Positions 37,747 through 49,400 of a stretch of 64,000 nucleotides of DNA are shown in pieces. Each line of letters begins with the position of its first letter. The first letter of the stretch is position 1. This DNA is from Cruorifilaria tuberocauda (taxonomy: Eukaryota; Nematoda; Chromadorea; Rhabditida; Onchocercidae): the NCBI GenBank assembly GCA_013365365.1, contig JABVXU010000044.1, positions 62,001-126,000 of the forward strand. The letters run 5' to 3'. The position numbers were made by a program, and so were the translations under genes. Under the pieces are notes generated by a model. That model saw only the letters and a list, made by a program, of their open reading frames with translations. It searched no databases and was not told the DNA's origin.

Positions 37747-37944
37747 TTACATAAGAGCTTTTCTTTTGCCTAAAAGGATAGATAAATATATTCGTTCGGT
37801 AATGGATGGATAAGCATAACAGTGATGGATAAATGCAATAAGTACAGAACAGAATAGGAAACTGAACTGAGACGATACAAACAGAATCCTAATAGGTGTC
37901 ACTTCAATAATTTGCACCTGAAAATTAGGAAAATATATCTTCAT
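37747..37944 (-). CDS. possible small secreted peptide precursor
   Basis: Frame of 65 codons with a strongly hydrophobic segment (ILFVSSQFSFLFCSVLIAFI, about residues 17-36), then HHCYAYPSITERIYLSILLGKR and KALM. The order hydrophobic segment, short peptide, Gly-Lys-Arg is the pattern of an amidated neuropeptide precursor. Against it, the hydrophobic part is not at the very N-terminus, and there is only one peptide copy. Not recognised. Confidence 0.25.
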   Translation of the reverse strand: MKIYFPNFQVQIIEVTPIRILFVSSQFSFLFCSVLIAFIHHCYAYPSITERIYLSILLGKRKALM

Positions 37945-39429
37945 TTTCGTCCCTGTCAAAAGATTGCTAGATATAATGCTGATACAAATACATTTATATA
38001 ATGAAGATTTAAACGATATCAGTGTCACTTCAAAAATGATAATTAATTGACATTCGAATATATTAATTAAATGCTTTATTAAGCCGAATGATACGTAAAT
38101 GATTCGCTAACAATGAATGATGAAAAAAACAATATTTTTTTGTTTGATAAGTATGGTTCTTCTATTTATTTCTCATGGGAATTGTATCAAAGGAAAATTT
38201 TTCCGCAATGGAAGAGAAATATATTCAAGCTGATATTTTCGCCGGACATTTTACTTCACCAGTTATCGGATTTCGATCTGCAATGTAGAGAATATCATTC
38301 TTAAAGTATTAAAAATAGTTTTTGGTTTAATTATTAAATTTTACATTCTTTTTTAAAAAGAAATTTATTTTGCAGAATATCCAAAATGTTTTCGAGATCA
38401 AAAAAATTTCTCGTTGAGTCATTGGTTACGGTTATAGAAACAAAAATTCCCTTAAAAATGCTGAGCATTACGGTAAAAATGGAAACAGATGTTAAATTAA
38501 CTTCACACTTCTTGACCTCAGAAAATATCATTCATATAATTTCAATCAATCCAAAGATTTTTTCGGTTTCAATTGGTCAATATTACTGATGAAAACAATT
38601 ATTTTTATTTAGCAAAAAAGGTTAAGTAATTTAGAGTATAAATTTATGTAGCGACATGATTATTTATTGTTCAAAGTTAACTTAATAAGATTAATTAACT
38701 CTTTTATTTTTATCTGTTTATTCTTTATTCGAAAGGGAATATTTACAGTAGATATGATCATGATTAAAATTGAAAATTTCGATAACGATCTTTGTGAACA
38801 TGTACAGTAAGAGAATTTTAAGAAATAAGGCTGATAACAGATCAGTCATACATTCTCCCAATTTTTTGTGCAGCAATGGTTGTTTGGTTTTGTTTTAGTT
38901 AAAGTTTAATGTTTTATGAAACGGTCTTGTCCTAACTATTGCACAAAAAATTATCTCGTAAACCATAAACAAATCGGAAAAACACTGTCAATCAAATGGA
39001 CAGACTAAGAAGAGTACAACACTAGACAGGTCGAATTTAGGCTAAACGAGAAAAGCTCAAGACTAAAAAGGATGAGATGAAGACAAACAGGATATGTACA
39101 ACTGAAATGATATCGTAAAATATTTCCACGGGCCATTGGGCAATCCCTACAATTTCTCGATCATTCGAATATTCACATAAGAAATAATCGGTTTATCGAT
39201 ACCGTTAATTTGATTGATATTTTCTATTATTTAATCAGGCAATTTCAACTGCTAACAGAGGATGGTACTTGGAAGCGGAAATCTACTTTTTAGAAATTGC
39301 ATTTTTCTTTTTACTTGGTTCGCTATTAATTACACTGCTGTGATTTAATTTTAATTACAAAATATTAAATACTTCTTCCATAAAGTTTCCGACTTAAGCC
39401 TCATAACTTTTCTAAAATAAAACAGAAAA

Positions 39430-42400
39430 CTAACCAAGTACAGGTATTGTCTTTTTAGGTGTTCGAGTAGGAGATTCAGGTGTATTATTCTCAAAAATTG
39501 ATGATTTGAAAGTATTCGAGACTTTCTTGGAAGGTGTTACTTGCTCCACATCGCCACCAAAGATACGCTCACGTGTATTTGTTGATGGACCGTTACGTTT
39601 AGGTGTCTAAAATACATCAAGTGCACCCATAAAAAGTGACAAAAAAGTTCCTTCAATTATTCCGCTTAAAGAGTTACATTGGAATAAGTAATTCGTACAG
39701 AATCAAATTAGGAAGACCATGAAATTTTTGAATTAAAGTTTAAATTTTGCAATAAATGACGAAACTTTATGCCATTCTTATTAATAAAAAAAGGTATAGA
39801 GGGTATAATTGTTTGTAGTTTTAACTACAAACAATTCTTCTTCAATAAAATGAAATTCATAGAATATATTTCCATACCACTGAATTAACTTTTATAGTTC
39901 TTTTTCTGCTTACTTTTTTAACCTCAATAATAAATCCTTAATTAAGTTGAAATAAGTTTTAAAATGAACTGAAAATTTTGGTGTATTAAAGGATTTGAAA
40001 GTCACATGTAAATGAAATAGAATTTCTCACACTGATTTGCGACATGAGAAGTGTAAAGATTCAACTTCATTGTTGATAAAATATATTTTTCAAAAGATTA
40101 AGTCATTTTAAGGTTGAAAATGAGAAAATAGCAATAAATTTTGCAACTATCACTAATTTAGTTGTTTTACTAATGAAGAGCGCTGCAAAGTTTCATACGT
40201 TGAAAGTTGTAGATTAATTAATAAGTAAGTTTATTTTCAAGTTTTTGAAATTTATTACTAGAAAACTTGTTTCAAACAACATGCAGTTAAATCTCTCTAT
40301 ATTTCGAGACCTATTGGAATTGCTTGCTTTTTCTAAAAAATTTTTTTCAAAGCTCCGATTATTTTTTCTAAAAGTATCTTCAATTTGATCTACTTGATAG
40401 AATTTTAGAAATTTTTAAAAATATGAAGCAAATGTAACCGCATCATCAAATCATTAGACTTTTGCTCTCCAAAATCTTTGTTTAATTGAATAGTATCAAT
40501 TACGGTGTTATTTGATGAAATAGTTTCCCGTCTCTCTCTCTCTCTCTCTATTTCAGTCTCTCTCTTCCTCTTATTCCATTTCATTTCATCTCAAATTAAC
40601 AATACGCACGTAATGAAACGTTTTCTTAGAGTTCTTTCTATAATTTTCCTCATTTCGGCTCAGTAAATATAATTCTTTAAATGTGCGTTTATTTTTCCGC
40701 CGTAATTAATTAACAGCTATTAATAATTAACCATATCAAACGCACTATTTGCATCTTCCCAGCACTAATATCCACTTACGTGGTCATGAATGCAATCATT
40801 GAGGAAGCACCTAATGCGGACACTTCCGTAAAAAATCAAAATCAAAGATCAATTATCGAAATTGCCGAAGAATCAATCTCATTGTAATTCGAAATTAACT
40901 AATTTAGCTAATTCGTCTTTATAATTTCTGCCTTCTTCATATATGGAAAGAAATTTTATGTGAAAACAATGAATTTTCTTGAAAATAATTTCTTAAAGGA
41001 TGAACCGGCAGTATATATCAATTTTCATTTAAACCGAATTACATTTTTAATCACAGCGTACTTTAGCAAATTATTTACTCCTTTTTTCATTGGAGCATCA
41101 TTTCTCTACATTTATAAAAAACGTCGATCAATATTTCTCCCAGTTAATATCATGCAGAAAAGCACCAATTTTTCCTCTTCATTAATAGCCTCTTCAATAT
41201 TCATTTCAAAGATCAGAGGTGTTCGTTCATCATTTCAGACCATAAGTGGCTATGCCATTGTTGTAAGCTGGACTAAGATTTTTAAATTGAATCTACAGCT
41301 TAAGAAAACAATTCAATTAACAAAAAGTTTGACAAATAATATCGTGGTTTTGAACAGCGTTTTACTGTTAATTGTGCCATTGTTTACAGATGCTCAAAAT
41401 TTGAATAATTACAGTTGTTGATATTCACTGACTTTAATTGTAAGTTAATGAATATTTTGCTGTACTTTTAATATTTCGATTATTTTTGAATTAGTGTGAA
41501 TAATTCGTAGAGTTCCTATAAATTACTTTCAAAAGTAAAAAATTCGGAACGAAATAACTAATAATACAACGAAGGCAAATTATAATTTCAATGAAAACTC
41601 ACACCATGTAAGTCTTAAACATTTCCCTAAGAATTAATAACTGAAAAGCTGAAATGATATTTATATTTACATGAATAGCACATCTTATAAGGAAGCAAAT
41701 GTGGCGCAAAATGGTGGATGGGAAAATTTCCTCCTTTAAAGCTAGCTATAAATCAATTAATTAGTTGAGTAAACGATGAAATTTACCATATAAAAGAAGC
41801 CCTTACTCTTTCCTTAGCAATAAATTTTATTTACATTTCAGACCACAAGAAGACAAATAATGGGCGAAGTTTTTATTTTAAAGGAAAGAATTTTTTTTTT
41901 AGTAATAAATTTTATCAAATTATAACATCTTCCCATAAAATTATTGTTTAAAATGCTTTCAAATCTAATTAGATTATTTTTAGAATAACCAATTTCAGAA
42001 TAACCATTTATAATTAAAAATTTCTTTTACATTAGCTCAAGAATAATGAAACTAGCATTCGAAGATTTGATAAAAAGTTTCGCACTTTCAGGATCATACG
42101 AAAGGAACTATGAAATGCACAATTTTCACTTCATCATCATGTAAACAATTATTAGCAGGACTAACTAATCACTGAATGAACAAGAATACTTTTGGTATAG
42201 ATGTACTTTAAATGATATTTGAAAATGTTTTATACTCAATATAGATGCTGAAATATTGGCAAAAGATTTCTAATTCAATCAAAAGCTGGCAGTTGAATAA
42301 ATATGTGATGGAACTAAAGCATTTATAATAAATGATCCCAATTATAAATTTCCTATCTTTCTAATTTATTTTAATTAATTTGCAGCTAAAAAATTCTTCG

Positions 42401-43552
42401 ATAAAAAATTTTCTTTTATATTCCGTTGGTAGGGAAAGAGATTATTGTAAAATATAAAAACAAATACAGTTAAATCACCATATCCACTTTTCACGTGTTA
42501 CTTGAATTGATCGCAGTCTTCTTAATCTTTTTAGAACTAAAAGACCATTGTATGAGACGATTAAAGATTTAGACAGCAATAAGTATAAGCCATAGCTGAG
42601 AAGAAGTATTTTATTTCTGAATGCACTGAAGAAAATTTTAAGCAGACATCTCATTATCATAAAAGAGGATTTGATTAACTTTTATAATTTTTGCTTTCAA
42701 GTGAGAGAAACTAAACGGATGTATTTTAGTATGCGTGTTAAAACTTTATGAGAATTAATATGAAATCATTCAATCGAATGCTTAACAAAATATGCATCTG
42801 ATATTTGTTTGCTATTGTTATGCAATAATTTATATTATCATTATCTTAACCGGATATCATTCAATAATTCCATTCTCTTACTCCAGAAATATTTTTACAA
42901 TCAAACCGGAGAAATGAAGATATTTAGCGATAAATAAGCACTCATTCAACTGAAATATGTTAGCTCAATCATTCATGTTTTCATTCATGCTCTTCTATGC
43001 ATTACAAATGTTTTTTATTTCTGTAATTATTCCCTGCAATAAAAGCAATAAACTCTAATTGCCATTTATAATTAATTATTTTCCCTATCATGCCTGTCAT
43101 GCAAAAATGCGCCACAAATCATTTCATACTATACAGTCTATGCTATTATCTATTGCTGATTGATACATTATCTGAGATGGATTCGGAATTACTCTGTCAA
43201 CCATTTTTTTTAATTATCCTCTCCCTCCTTTGTTCCTCATTTTCTTAATTACTTAGTGGCACTATCATTTTCTTCACATTCGTCTCTCATTCCTTTCTTA
43301 TTCTTTTCAAATTATAAATTAAGCGTTTATGACTCATTGATGCAATGCCAGTTTTCTGGTGAAATGATAATTCATAAGGCTGCAAACAAATCGCCAATTT
43401 AAAAAAAAGTTAATCATGGGAAAAAGAAAATGACTGAAGTCAGTAGATATACTGGAAGTAAATGTAGTCAGAATATTTCGACGATAACCGTTTCACTGAA
43501 AATGTTCGAATTTTGAATTTTTTTTCGAAATCATTTTACTAATTCTTTACAA

Positions 43553-43586
<34 letters not shown>

Positions 43587-44443
43587 ACAAGTACACATAC
43601 ATCACGTACACAGAATTACTGAACAAGATTTGTTGACATTATATAGTTCCGGTTTCAAATGGATTATGCTGCTGCTGTTGTGTCTTAATAGCCCATAACA
43701 ACCACCATGATGAGAAGTGTACAAAAACGGAAATGACCGGTCCGGTAAACCTTCAAGGAAAGTAAGTTGATAAATTCCGATGGGAATGCTTGATAAATGT
43801 AATGTACAATCATTTCAAATGTCCCTTGAAAGTGTTGACACAAAATAAAATCGTACATTAAGAGCACAATTGAGAAGATAAAATTAAAGCTTGCTTGTTC
43901 GATTAAAATGAAACTATCATGAATGTAATGCAATTGACAACAATAAAGAAAAGACTAAAAATAAAACTAGAAGATTGTAAGAACATAAAGATGAGAGAAA
44001 TCTTATGCTACATTAAAGTTAACTACAAACCATTACAAGGAAATTGCTTCTTTTTTACTCTTTGTTTCTTTCTGTCTCTTTCTTCCTCTCCTCTTTTGCT
44101 CCCTCTCAAATATATTTCCTCCGTTCATAAATTTATAAATTCATAAACAATTGACAAGGTTTACCGTCAGCCAATATCCTGCACTGAATGAATGAGGTAA
44201 GAATGAGTTGCTATCACTAGACTGAACTACACATAAATGGTCGTTTTCATGGGAAGTTGATATTATCAAAGAATATAATCAGATGCCACTTCAATAAACA
44301 TCATCTATTAAATTAATTAATAAAGCTTCGTTGGGAAATATATCAAAAAGAAAAAGGAAACATACGCTAGGATTAGTGGCTGCTTGACCGTTGGTTGCTG
44401 TGCCACTGGTAGTATTATTGGCCGTGCTATTACTATCCGACAT
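39430..44443 (-). CDS. small two-exon Ser/Thr/Pro-rich protein, possibly Jupiter/HN1-like
   Basis: Two exons join in phase 0 (44366-44443 and 39430-39606, separated by a 4.76-kb intron with GTATGT donor and TTTTAG acceptor) into 84 aa. The first exon encodes [20 protein letters not shown], a low-complexity disordered start. The second encodes [18 protein letters not shown], then [19 protein letters not shown] and [17 protein letters not shown]. The IFG and SSIF motifs between TP-rich linkers and the VLG end faintly recall Jupiter microtubule-associated (HN1/JPT) proteins, which are short and disordered. I hold the family call loosely. Several TP/SP sites ([13 protein letters not shown]) suit proline-directed kinases. 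The ATG lies 24-30 bases after a TTGTTTTAG acceptor, so the message is probably trans-spliced or has a 5' UTR exon. Extra exons could hide in the long intron. Confidence 0.68.
39807..39836. repeat. perfect 14-bp inverted repeat with a 2-nt centre
   Basis: AATTGTTTGTAGTT, two T, AACTACAAACAATT, inside the long intron of the small minus-strand gene, about 200 bp from its second exon. It is too short for a microRNA precursor. It could be a transposon footprint or an intronic structure. Confidence 0.8.
40531..40549. repeat. (TC)n microsatellite
   Basis: About nine TC units, followed by further imperfect TCTC runs, inside the long intron. Confidence 0.9.
40960..41421 (+). CDS. long orphan ORF inside an intron (153 codons), unknown
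   Basis: An uninterrupted frame from ATG to TGA lies on the strand opposite the host gene. It holds two hydrophobic stretches ([24 protein letters not shown] and [17 protein letters not shown]). With about 8% stop codons expected per codon in such AT-rich DNA, 153 open codons is unlikely in any one place but not impossible across six frames of 64 kb. No family is recognised and the composition is very AT-driven (Phe, Ile, Asn, Lys, Leu). It could be a relic of a mobile element, an organelle or endosymbiont DNA insertion, or chance. Confidence 0.22.
   Translation: MKTMNFLENNFLKDEPAVYINFHLNRITFLITAYFSKLFTPFFIGASFLYIYKKRRSIFLPVNIMQKSTNFSSSLIASSIFISKIRGVRSSFQTISGYAIVVSWTKIFKLNLQLKKTIQLTKSLTNNIVVLNSVLLLIVPLFTDAQNLNNYSC
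43553..43584. repeat. (CA)n microsatellite
   Basis: About 13 CA units interrupted by one GC, inside the long intron. Likely length-polymorphic. Confidence 0.92.
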
Positions 44444-44880
44444 TGTCGCTCAAGTAGCACGGATGAGCTAAAACAAGTGGAGAATTAAGATGAGTAAGAA
44501 GACAGACTCATTCGGAAGAAATTTAAAATTGAACTGAGACCAATACGAGAGAAAGGATGTGTCGTCTTTCCGGCTCTCTCTCTCTCAGTGAATGATGAAG
44601 GATGGAGAGAGTTGCTATCTTCTCCTCTTCCGCTCTTCCGCCTCCCTCTTGAAGCAAATTTCAACAGGGATGGATAGGCTCATTCGCAGGCTCGCACACT
44701 GAGTACTAGGTCCTGCCTTCCAATTCTTCCAACAGCCCGTAGAAGGAGAGGAGAGATATAAATTGGTTCTCGAAACTTCCATTCCTTCCCCACTCTTATC
44801 ATTGCAATCGTCGACCGCTCTCCTCCTATCAGACCTATCTTGATCGGTCCTCTCTTCACTGCATCATTATGATGAAACAT
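44444..44880 (-). promoter_or_regulatory. probable 5' UTR splice acceptor and promoter region
   Basis: Reading on the minus strand, CACTTGTTTTAG sits about 24-30 bases before the ATG at 44443 and is a cis- or trans-splice acceptor. Upstream (44550-44880) the base composition changes clearly: GC content rises and TC/CTTCC-rich tracts appear, unlike surrounding intergenic DNA. This is what a promoter or 5' UTR exon would look like. A 66-codon frame on the minus strand across it shows no protein-like features. Confidence 0.45.
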
Positions 44881-46431
44881 TTAGCAACACAATTCAAAAG
44901 AACGAATTACGTGGCGAGACATCAAACAACGATTTGATAACAAAATCCCCAGTCAGTTAACTCATCGGAGCTTCATCAAGGTATAATAACTCATTACTCA
45001 TAACACTGATTTGAGTAGATCATACTATCAAGTATTTTTACTCAATCAAAAACATGCAAGACTAATTCAATCATTTCTTTATCGTTGCTGTAACTTGAGA
45101 GAATTACTACAAAAAAACCTTTTCCTATCATAAATATAATAAAAAGTCGATAAAACAGTATGAGAGTAATAATTACAAATATAAAATCAAACGTTATATC
45201 ATCATTAAGGATTCCCGGTTAATAGAAATAAGGAAGGCATAATTGTATGAATAAATGATAACTTATCTAGTTAAATAACCTTACCATTCCAAACAATATT
45301 ATCGATTCCCAAGACGACAAAAGTATGAATTAACTTATTTATCATAGTGAAAGCTTCTTAGCAATCACTTATCATTTCAATTGGACACAGCAACTCAGTA
45401 ATCCAAAATATTCATGAAGGCAGAGATCTTACGTTCTGCGCCTTACCTAATCTACTAAAATACCTGTATCCGTCATTCAGCTCCTTTACACCAATTCTTA
45501 TTAAAACTAAATGTCACATATTTAAGTAGAATGAAATTGAGCAAGCTTTTTAAAATAATTTTCTTTCAAAACTTCATTTCTTTCTTTGTGGCAATGGATG
45601 ATTAAGGGCAATTTTCTTGCACAGCAAGGCAAAAAATATTGGTGGAAATGTACAAAGGAAGGGAACTTTTCAGAAAAGCTTTCCACGTGTACATAACATG
45701 GCTACTATTTTACTTAGAATTTGTTTATCGAAACTGTGGTCAATTAAAATTCTTCTAGGCCAAAAGTGCTAATCAAAAAAAACTCTTCAATTCGTTTACA
45801 TCCACAGTTGAACTGCAAAACAGTTTCAGATCAGATCGTTAAACCAGCTTGAATCGTCAGCCCAAACTATTATCTTTTTATAAATAATAGGCGCATTATC
45901 AATTGTGCTTTTTGTGATGGGAAAAATTACCATTTCAAGAAAATTTACAGAACTCAAATAAGAAACAAAAAAATTCTCAACTTCGATGAGCTTAAAATCG
46001 TGTAAGATAGTAAAATCTATCTAAAAACTAAGATATTTTGGAATTTTCAATTCATTCTATCCTTACTAATTAATATCTATATAATCCAGCAATTGATCGT
46101 ATATCTTGCAGTTTATTAGTCTGAAGTTTCGATTCCAGTTTTCAAACATTCTTTGTTTGAATGAATGTCCCAGAATAATTTTTTAGAGTTTCAGTGAATA
46201 GTGCTAATTTTTGCCGCAATTTCAAATACATCTGTTGTCTGCAATTATTTATATGAAGTGATTTAATTAACCTTAATATGTGCATGAATTACGTTATTCG
46301 TGATTGCGATTGTTACTGAGAAAATAAAGAATATCATGCAACGAAAAGTTTCATAGAAATTAATAAATTAACAAAATACATCAAAATACAAAACGGCAGC
46401 AAAGTGAATATTGAAAATGAAATTTCAGAAA
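44881..46431. other. spacer between two tandem minus-strand genes
   Basis: AT-rich with no exon-like segment that I could support. It should contain the 3' UTR of the secreted-protein gene. Confidence 0.5.
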
Positions 46432-49400
46432 TCAATTCGTAATAGATTGCACTTTCTCGTAAAGGTATTGTCGTTTGTTCACGTTCAAGTATGGTTTCAA
46501 TTCACATTTCATGGTTGTCGGATGCGGCTGATATGGATGACAACAACATCGACATACGCTCGTCCCATCAGCCCTGCAAAGGCTTTACAAATGTAATAGA
46601 AAAACCTAATCAAGGATATAGATATGAAATATGAAAAGCTGGTTTTTATCTTAATGAGAATATTACGTAAACAGTGTCAATTCCACATCATTTCTCGACA
46701 AAAAATTTTTTTGTCATCACAAAATAAAATCAGATAATTTATTTTACATTAATACTAATTTTTGTATTAAAAAAGCGTAAAACTTTTTAATGAATCTGAA
46801 CCACTGAGATTTAGCTGTGCAACAATGTCATATAATAAAATTACATGTGTAAAAATCAATTTCATCCCAGCGATAGATAATGCTATTTCTAAGTCGATTA
46901 CGATTCTAACCGGCTATTACCATTATTCAGTCAAGGTAGCATCATCCCTTTCCATCAGTGAACTACTACTTCTATCATATATCGGTGCAAAGTGATGACT
47001 GCATAAACAATAAATTCGCTATTTTTCAACATTTACAGTGAAATTTGAAGTTGAATATCTAGTATATATAAAATGATCCCTATTGACGCGTACATCCCCT
47101 CTTCTTTTTCCTCCCTCTCGACTCCCACGTTTCCCTTTTCCTCTTCCTTCATCCTCAAAACAGGAAATGATACGTGATGGAAAAGGAATGATTGTAGAAA
47201 AGATAAATAAAAAAGTTTAAAAATGAATGAACGAATTCCTTCCACAATATGGCACTAAAATGTGTAATCAGCATGCAAAAAAGAAAAAGGATAGACGATC
47301 CGATGAACCACTCCATGCATTCATCGCCGATATAACAGTTCCTCGGAATGCAAGAAAATGATATAAGATAAGAGTTGGAAAAGAAACATTTGGCTCCACT
47401 TGTTAATCATCACAAGGGCAGAGGCAAAAATTAGATACCTAATGTTGCAGGGAATTATATTTTAAACATTCTCTTTCTTTATGACGATCGACTTTTAAAG
47501 AGTTAAATTTTTGAAATCTTAACGGGAATTTAGAAGCTTAATGATTATCTTTCAAAAAAATGATTAAGATGCCATTAATAAAAATATTTAATTTCTTCGA
47601 ATTTATCTCAAAGATGACAAAATGATAAGGAAAAAATAAGACTAACGATGAATTAAAATACGCAATAATGTTAAACTTTCTATTATCATGTCATCTTACA
47701 GATCGTCAATAATCTGATTCCCTTGAAAAGATTGAAAAAATTTTTGATGATAAAGTAAACGAAAATTATATTCGATGATTCGAGAATTGATTATTCAAAA
47801 AATGACTTTTCTTAAATGCATCATCAAAATAAATCTTAAATGTATCGTCAGAAGATAGTATGTTTCAAACCTATTCAAAAAATTTTACAAATTCAATAAT
47901 GAACAAAAATGGAGAGACTGGTTGAAATAGATAAATCAAATAACTAATCAGATACTCATTATCTAGATATCAAACCAGATATTAAGCCTTATAATCTCAC
48001 AGACTATAGGTAATTTTAAACTTATGAGTAAATCTTCTATCCATCTCTCTTTCTTTTTTTGATGATAGTTTCTTGTATTACTTTTTTTATTATTTCTCTT
48101 ACTGATAATAATTGATAACAAGTTGATCAGGTTAAAACTAAATATTCTAGATGGATCTCGATGAAAATACTATCTTGCCTATCTAAAAGTATAAAGCAAT
48201 GAATGAAATTGGTTGTCAAAAATGGTCTCTTGATATGACCGGTCAATTGTACACTGCTACAATCAATAAAATTGATAGTTTATATAAATAACTTATGTCA
48301 AAATTAGCCACAGAAGAAACGAACTTTTTCTCTGGTATACAACTTAGATAATCGATTTTATCAATTATCTCTTGCATAGTATGAGTAACATTGGGCAGCT
48401 TAATATTCGGATTCGGCCAATGCTTGCATCCTTCGACATACTTCGATTCACATGCCGTCAATTGATCCACTCCAACACAAACACGTTCCGCAACGAACAG
48501 TGGATTGATAACATCAATTGTGCCACTAAATTTCATCATTTTGATTTTTTTGTCAATTCAAAATACATATATATCAACTGGTTCATTGATTAGGCTAATC
48601 ATGCATTGATTTGCAAGATGGAGTCTCTGAAATTTGGTGACCATTCAAGTCAAAAAAATTTATGTGATTTTTATATTTCGGGAAAGCATTCAAGTCTTTA
48701 CAAATCTGAATTTTTTAATAACTTTAAAAGCTTCGTAAAAATTTGTTCACTCTTTACTGACCATATATTTAGTAGATAAAGCGAGAACCAGCTTGTAACT
48801 TGGTAACTTAACATAAATTTTTCACTAATATTTAAAAAACCAAGTAGAAAATAACAAACTTTGTTTTGCACATTACAACATTCATATAAGTGTAATTTAG
48901 CCTATATCCTATAAATTTAATATGGGACAGTTTTCGGAATTTTAAGTTCGGTTAATCATAACATGATTAAGTTTTAATTCTTATGTAGGTGAAATTAAAA
49001 AATTTAATAATTTCTAATAAAACACTTTCTTCCGTTCATCGCTTATGGTTTATAGTATTACAACTGGGAAGAAAAAGGTAAAAAAAACTAGAAAATGTAA
49101 AAAAATGATTCATACGGTGAACTGAATTCCACAGCTGCAACTGAAGACGGTGATAATACTCGAGGCAAGAATAGTATCTATTAAGAAATGTTTCAGTAAG
49201 CACAAGATAGCCGAATAAACACATATCTCTTTTTTCATATCCATTATTTTGTATAAATTGTAATCAAAATACTTTTAGATGAAATATTTTGAGGAATTTT
49301 TCAAACTAAACAACTTGTGAAAAGAAAATTTTGTGAAATAAATTTTATTTTTTTAGTCATACTGATTATCATGATTTTGGAAATTCTCAAAGCTTAAGGG

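Larger units (their letters stand above)
35757..39429. other. 3.7-kb spacer between two convergent genes
   Basis: AT-rich. It contains a 100-codon open frame at 35997-36299 (+) and a 65-codon frame at 37747-37944 (-), both listed separately, plus several shorter frames (38113-38304, 38386-38589) that show no splice or family support. Confidence 0.5.

Noticed and set aside
44680..44880. 66-codon minus-strand ORF upstream of the small Ser/Thr-rich gene
   Set aside because: Lies in the GC-raised, TC-rich putative promoter; no protein features.
47033..47245. 70-codon minus-strand ORF with EEKEEG stretch
   Set aside because: Made by a polypyrimidine tract (47091-47156) inside an intron of the secreted-protein gene; no splice support.
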